DNA of 64,000 nt from Petrolisthes cinctipes (taxonomy: Eukaryota; Arthropoda; Malacostraca; Decapoda; Porcellanidae). The notes beneath the pieces are model-generated. The model had not been told where the DNA came from, did no database searches, and worked only from the letters and a program-made list of their open reading frames with translations. Shown here one piece after another: positions 62,401 to 64,000 of the stretch. Numbering within the stretch: position 1 is the stretch's first letter; every line of letters begins with the position of its first letter. The stretch covers positions 2,740,501-2,804,500 of the forward strand of contig JAWQEG010000003.1 of NCBI GenBank assembly GCA_033782935.1, read 5' to 3'. The position numbers and the translations under genes were made by a program.

Positions 62401-64000
62401 TGCCTACTTAGTGCTAGAATATTTTCAAAATATAGCCGCAAAACATGCTAAAAATCGATATTTTAGGTGCCCAAAGTCGATATCTCAAATTCAGACCCAA
62501 AACACCCGAAAATTCGATATTTTTGGGTCCCAGAAGCGAACTGTACATGCCTACTCCTAGTTAGAGTATTTTCAAAATACAGGCCCAAAACATACTGAAA
62601 ATCGATCTTTTAGGTGCCCAAAAGTCTAGATATGTGCATGCATCTTCTGTACCCGTTTATATCTCAAATTCAGGCTCCAAACACCCGAAAATTCGATATT
62701 TTGGGGTCTCAGAAGCGATCTGTACATCCCTACTCCTAGTTAGAATGTTTTCAAGATACACACCCAAAACATGCTCAAAATCGATATTTTAGGTGCCCAA
62801 AAGACGATATGTGCATTCATCTTCTGTACCCGATTATATCTTAAATTCAGGATCAAAACACCCGAAAATTCGATATTTTGGGGTCCCAGAAGCGATCTGT
62901 ACATGCCTACTCAGTGCTAGAATATTTTCAAAATATAGGCCCAATACATGCTAAAAATCGATATTTTAGGTGCCCAAAGTCGATATCTCAAATTCAGGCC
63001 CAAAACACCCGAAAATTCGATATTTTGGGGTCCCAGAAGCGATCTGTACATGCCTACTCCTGGTTAGAGTATTTTCAAAATACAGGCCCAAAACATGCTG
63101 AAAATCGATATTTTAGGTGCCCAAAGTCAATATGTGCATGCATCTTCTGTACCCGTTTATATCTCAAATTCAGGCTCAAAACACCCGAACATTCGGTATT
63201 TTTGGGTCCCAGAAGCGATCTGTACATCCCTACTCCTAGTTAGAATGTTTTCAAGATACAGACCCAAAACATGCTTAAAATCGATATTTTAGGTGCCCAA
63301 AAGACGATATGTGCATGCATCTTCTGTACCCGTTTATATCTCAAATTCAGGCTCAAAACACCCGAACATTCGGTATTTTTGGGTCCTAGAAGCGATCTGT
63401 ACATCCCTACTCCTAGTTAGAATGTTTTCAAGATACAGACGAAAAACATGCTCAAAATCGATATTTTAGGTGCCCAAAAGTCGATATGTGCATACATCTT
63501 CTGTACCCGTTTATATCTCAAATTCAGCCTCAAAACACCCGAAAATTCGATATTTTGGAGTCCCAGAAGCGATCTGTACTTGCCTACTCCGTGTTAGAGT
63601 ATTTTCAAAATACAGGCCCAAAGCAAGCTGAAAATCGATCTTTTAGGTGACCAAAGTCAATATGTGTATGCATCTTATGCACCAGTTTATATCTCAAATT
63701 CAACCTCAAAACACCTGAAAATTCGATATTTTTGGGTCCCAGAAGCGATCTGTACATGCCTACTCAGTGATTAAATGTTTTTAAAATATAGGCTCAAAAC
63801 ATGCTAAAAATCGATATTTTAAGTGTCCAAAGTCGATATGTGCATGTATCATCTGTACCCGTTTATATCTCAAATTCAGGCTCAAAACACCCGAAAATTC
63901 GAAATTTTGGGGTCCCAGAAGTGATCTGTACATGCCTACTTAGTGCTAGAATATTTTCAAAATATAGCCGCAAAACATGCTAAAAATCGATATTTTAGGT
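56500..64000 (+). repeat. Higher-order repeat, period 2534 bp
   Basis: Copies start near 56500, 59034 and 61568. Marker variants such as CCCGAAAAAACG (56583, 59117, 61652), CAGACGAAAAACATG and TATAGCCGCAAAAC keep a 2534-bp spacing with few differences. The third copy is interrupted near 62790 by sequence matching about 55.9-56.4 kb. It resumes near 63380 at a 1532-bp offset to the previous copy and runs off the window end. Confidence 0.83.

Larger units (their letters stand above)
39652..64000 (+). repeat. Satellite array, block B (same 176-bp family)
   Basis: The same monomer family resumes directly after the retrotransposon, in the same orientation and in mid-monomer, and runs to the window end. 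The first 3 kb contain more diverged single monomers. From about 43 kb the array is again made of large near-identical units with periods of 2876, 1832 and 2534 bp. These periods differ from those of block A. No gene, RNA gene or second mobile element was seen in this block. Confidence 0.97.

Noticed and set aside
1..64000. A family of small repeated proteins encoded by the satellite
   Set aside because: The frames overlap each other in all three plus frames, start anywhere, carry no signals, and are explained by few stop codons in the repeat.
1..64000. tRNA, rRNA, riboswitch or telomere-type short repeats
   Set aside because: None could be recognised on either strand.

Overview
The window is eukaryotic, most likely from an animal. 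It is almost entirely satellite DNA, interrupted once by a complete-looking tyrosine-recombinase retrotransposon of the DIRS group. There are no operons, ribosome binding sites, tRNAs or rRNAs. The satellite is AT-rich. The inserted element is clearly more GC-rich and carries spliceosomal-type introns, which rules out a prokaryotic origin. The species cannot be named from sequence alone. DIRS-like elements with long spliced gag genes are compatible with many invertebrates and lower vertebrates, and any narrower guess (for example a decapod) would be speculation.

Satellite block A (1-32260) and block B (39652-64000) are head-to-tail arrays of a basic 176-bp monomer, all in the same orientation. 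The monomer is itself two diverged 88-bp halves. Shorter classes (147 and 158 bp) and longer ones (about 178 and 186-188 bp) arise by internal deletion or insertion. The monomers are organised into nested higher-order repeats. Block A has periods of 1806, 1010, 3885, 4006 and 12129 bp. Block B has 2876, 1832 and 2534 bp. The many open frames in the satellite are by-products of the repeat and are not annotated as genes.

The element spans 32261-39651 (7391 bp) and is transcribed from the minus strand. In element order, the 5' inverted terminal repeat (39651-39431) is followed by a leader with two CCACGTGG palindromes. A gag-like ORF1 runs from 38667 to 36322, with two frame-preserving GT-AG introns and one apparent one-base lesion. 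Next come an intact reverse transcriptase/RNase H ORF (36174-34234) and an intact tyrosine recombinase ORF (34240-33254) whose ATG overlaps the RT stop. The 3' UTR has a poly(A) signal, then the internal complementary region (32673-32572) and the 3' inverted terminal repeat (32518-32261). The internal complementary region is the complement of the two element ends joined, the architecture expected for DIRS replication through a circle.

The element interrupts one satellite monomer cleanly. Removing it restores a normal monomer, and only a shared AAT trinucleotide marks the junctions. That fits recombinase-mediated integration rather than DDE-integrase or endonuclease insertion. I did not find a wholly new class of system. 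The most interesting signals are the intact circle-junction architecture, the intron-bearing gag and the nested satellite organisation.
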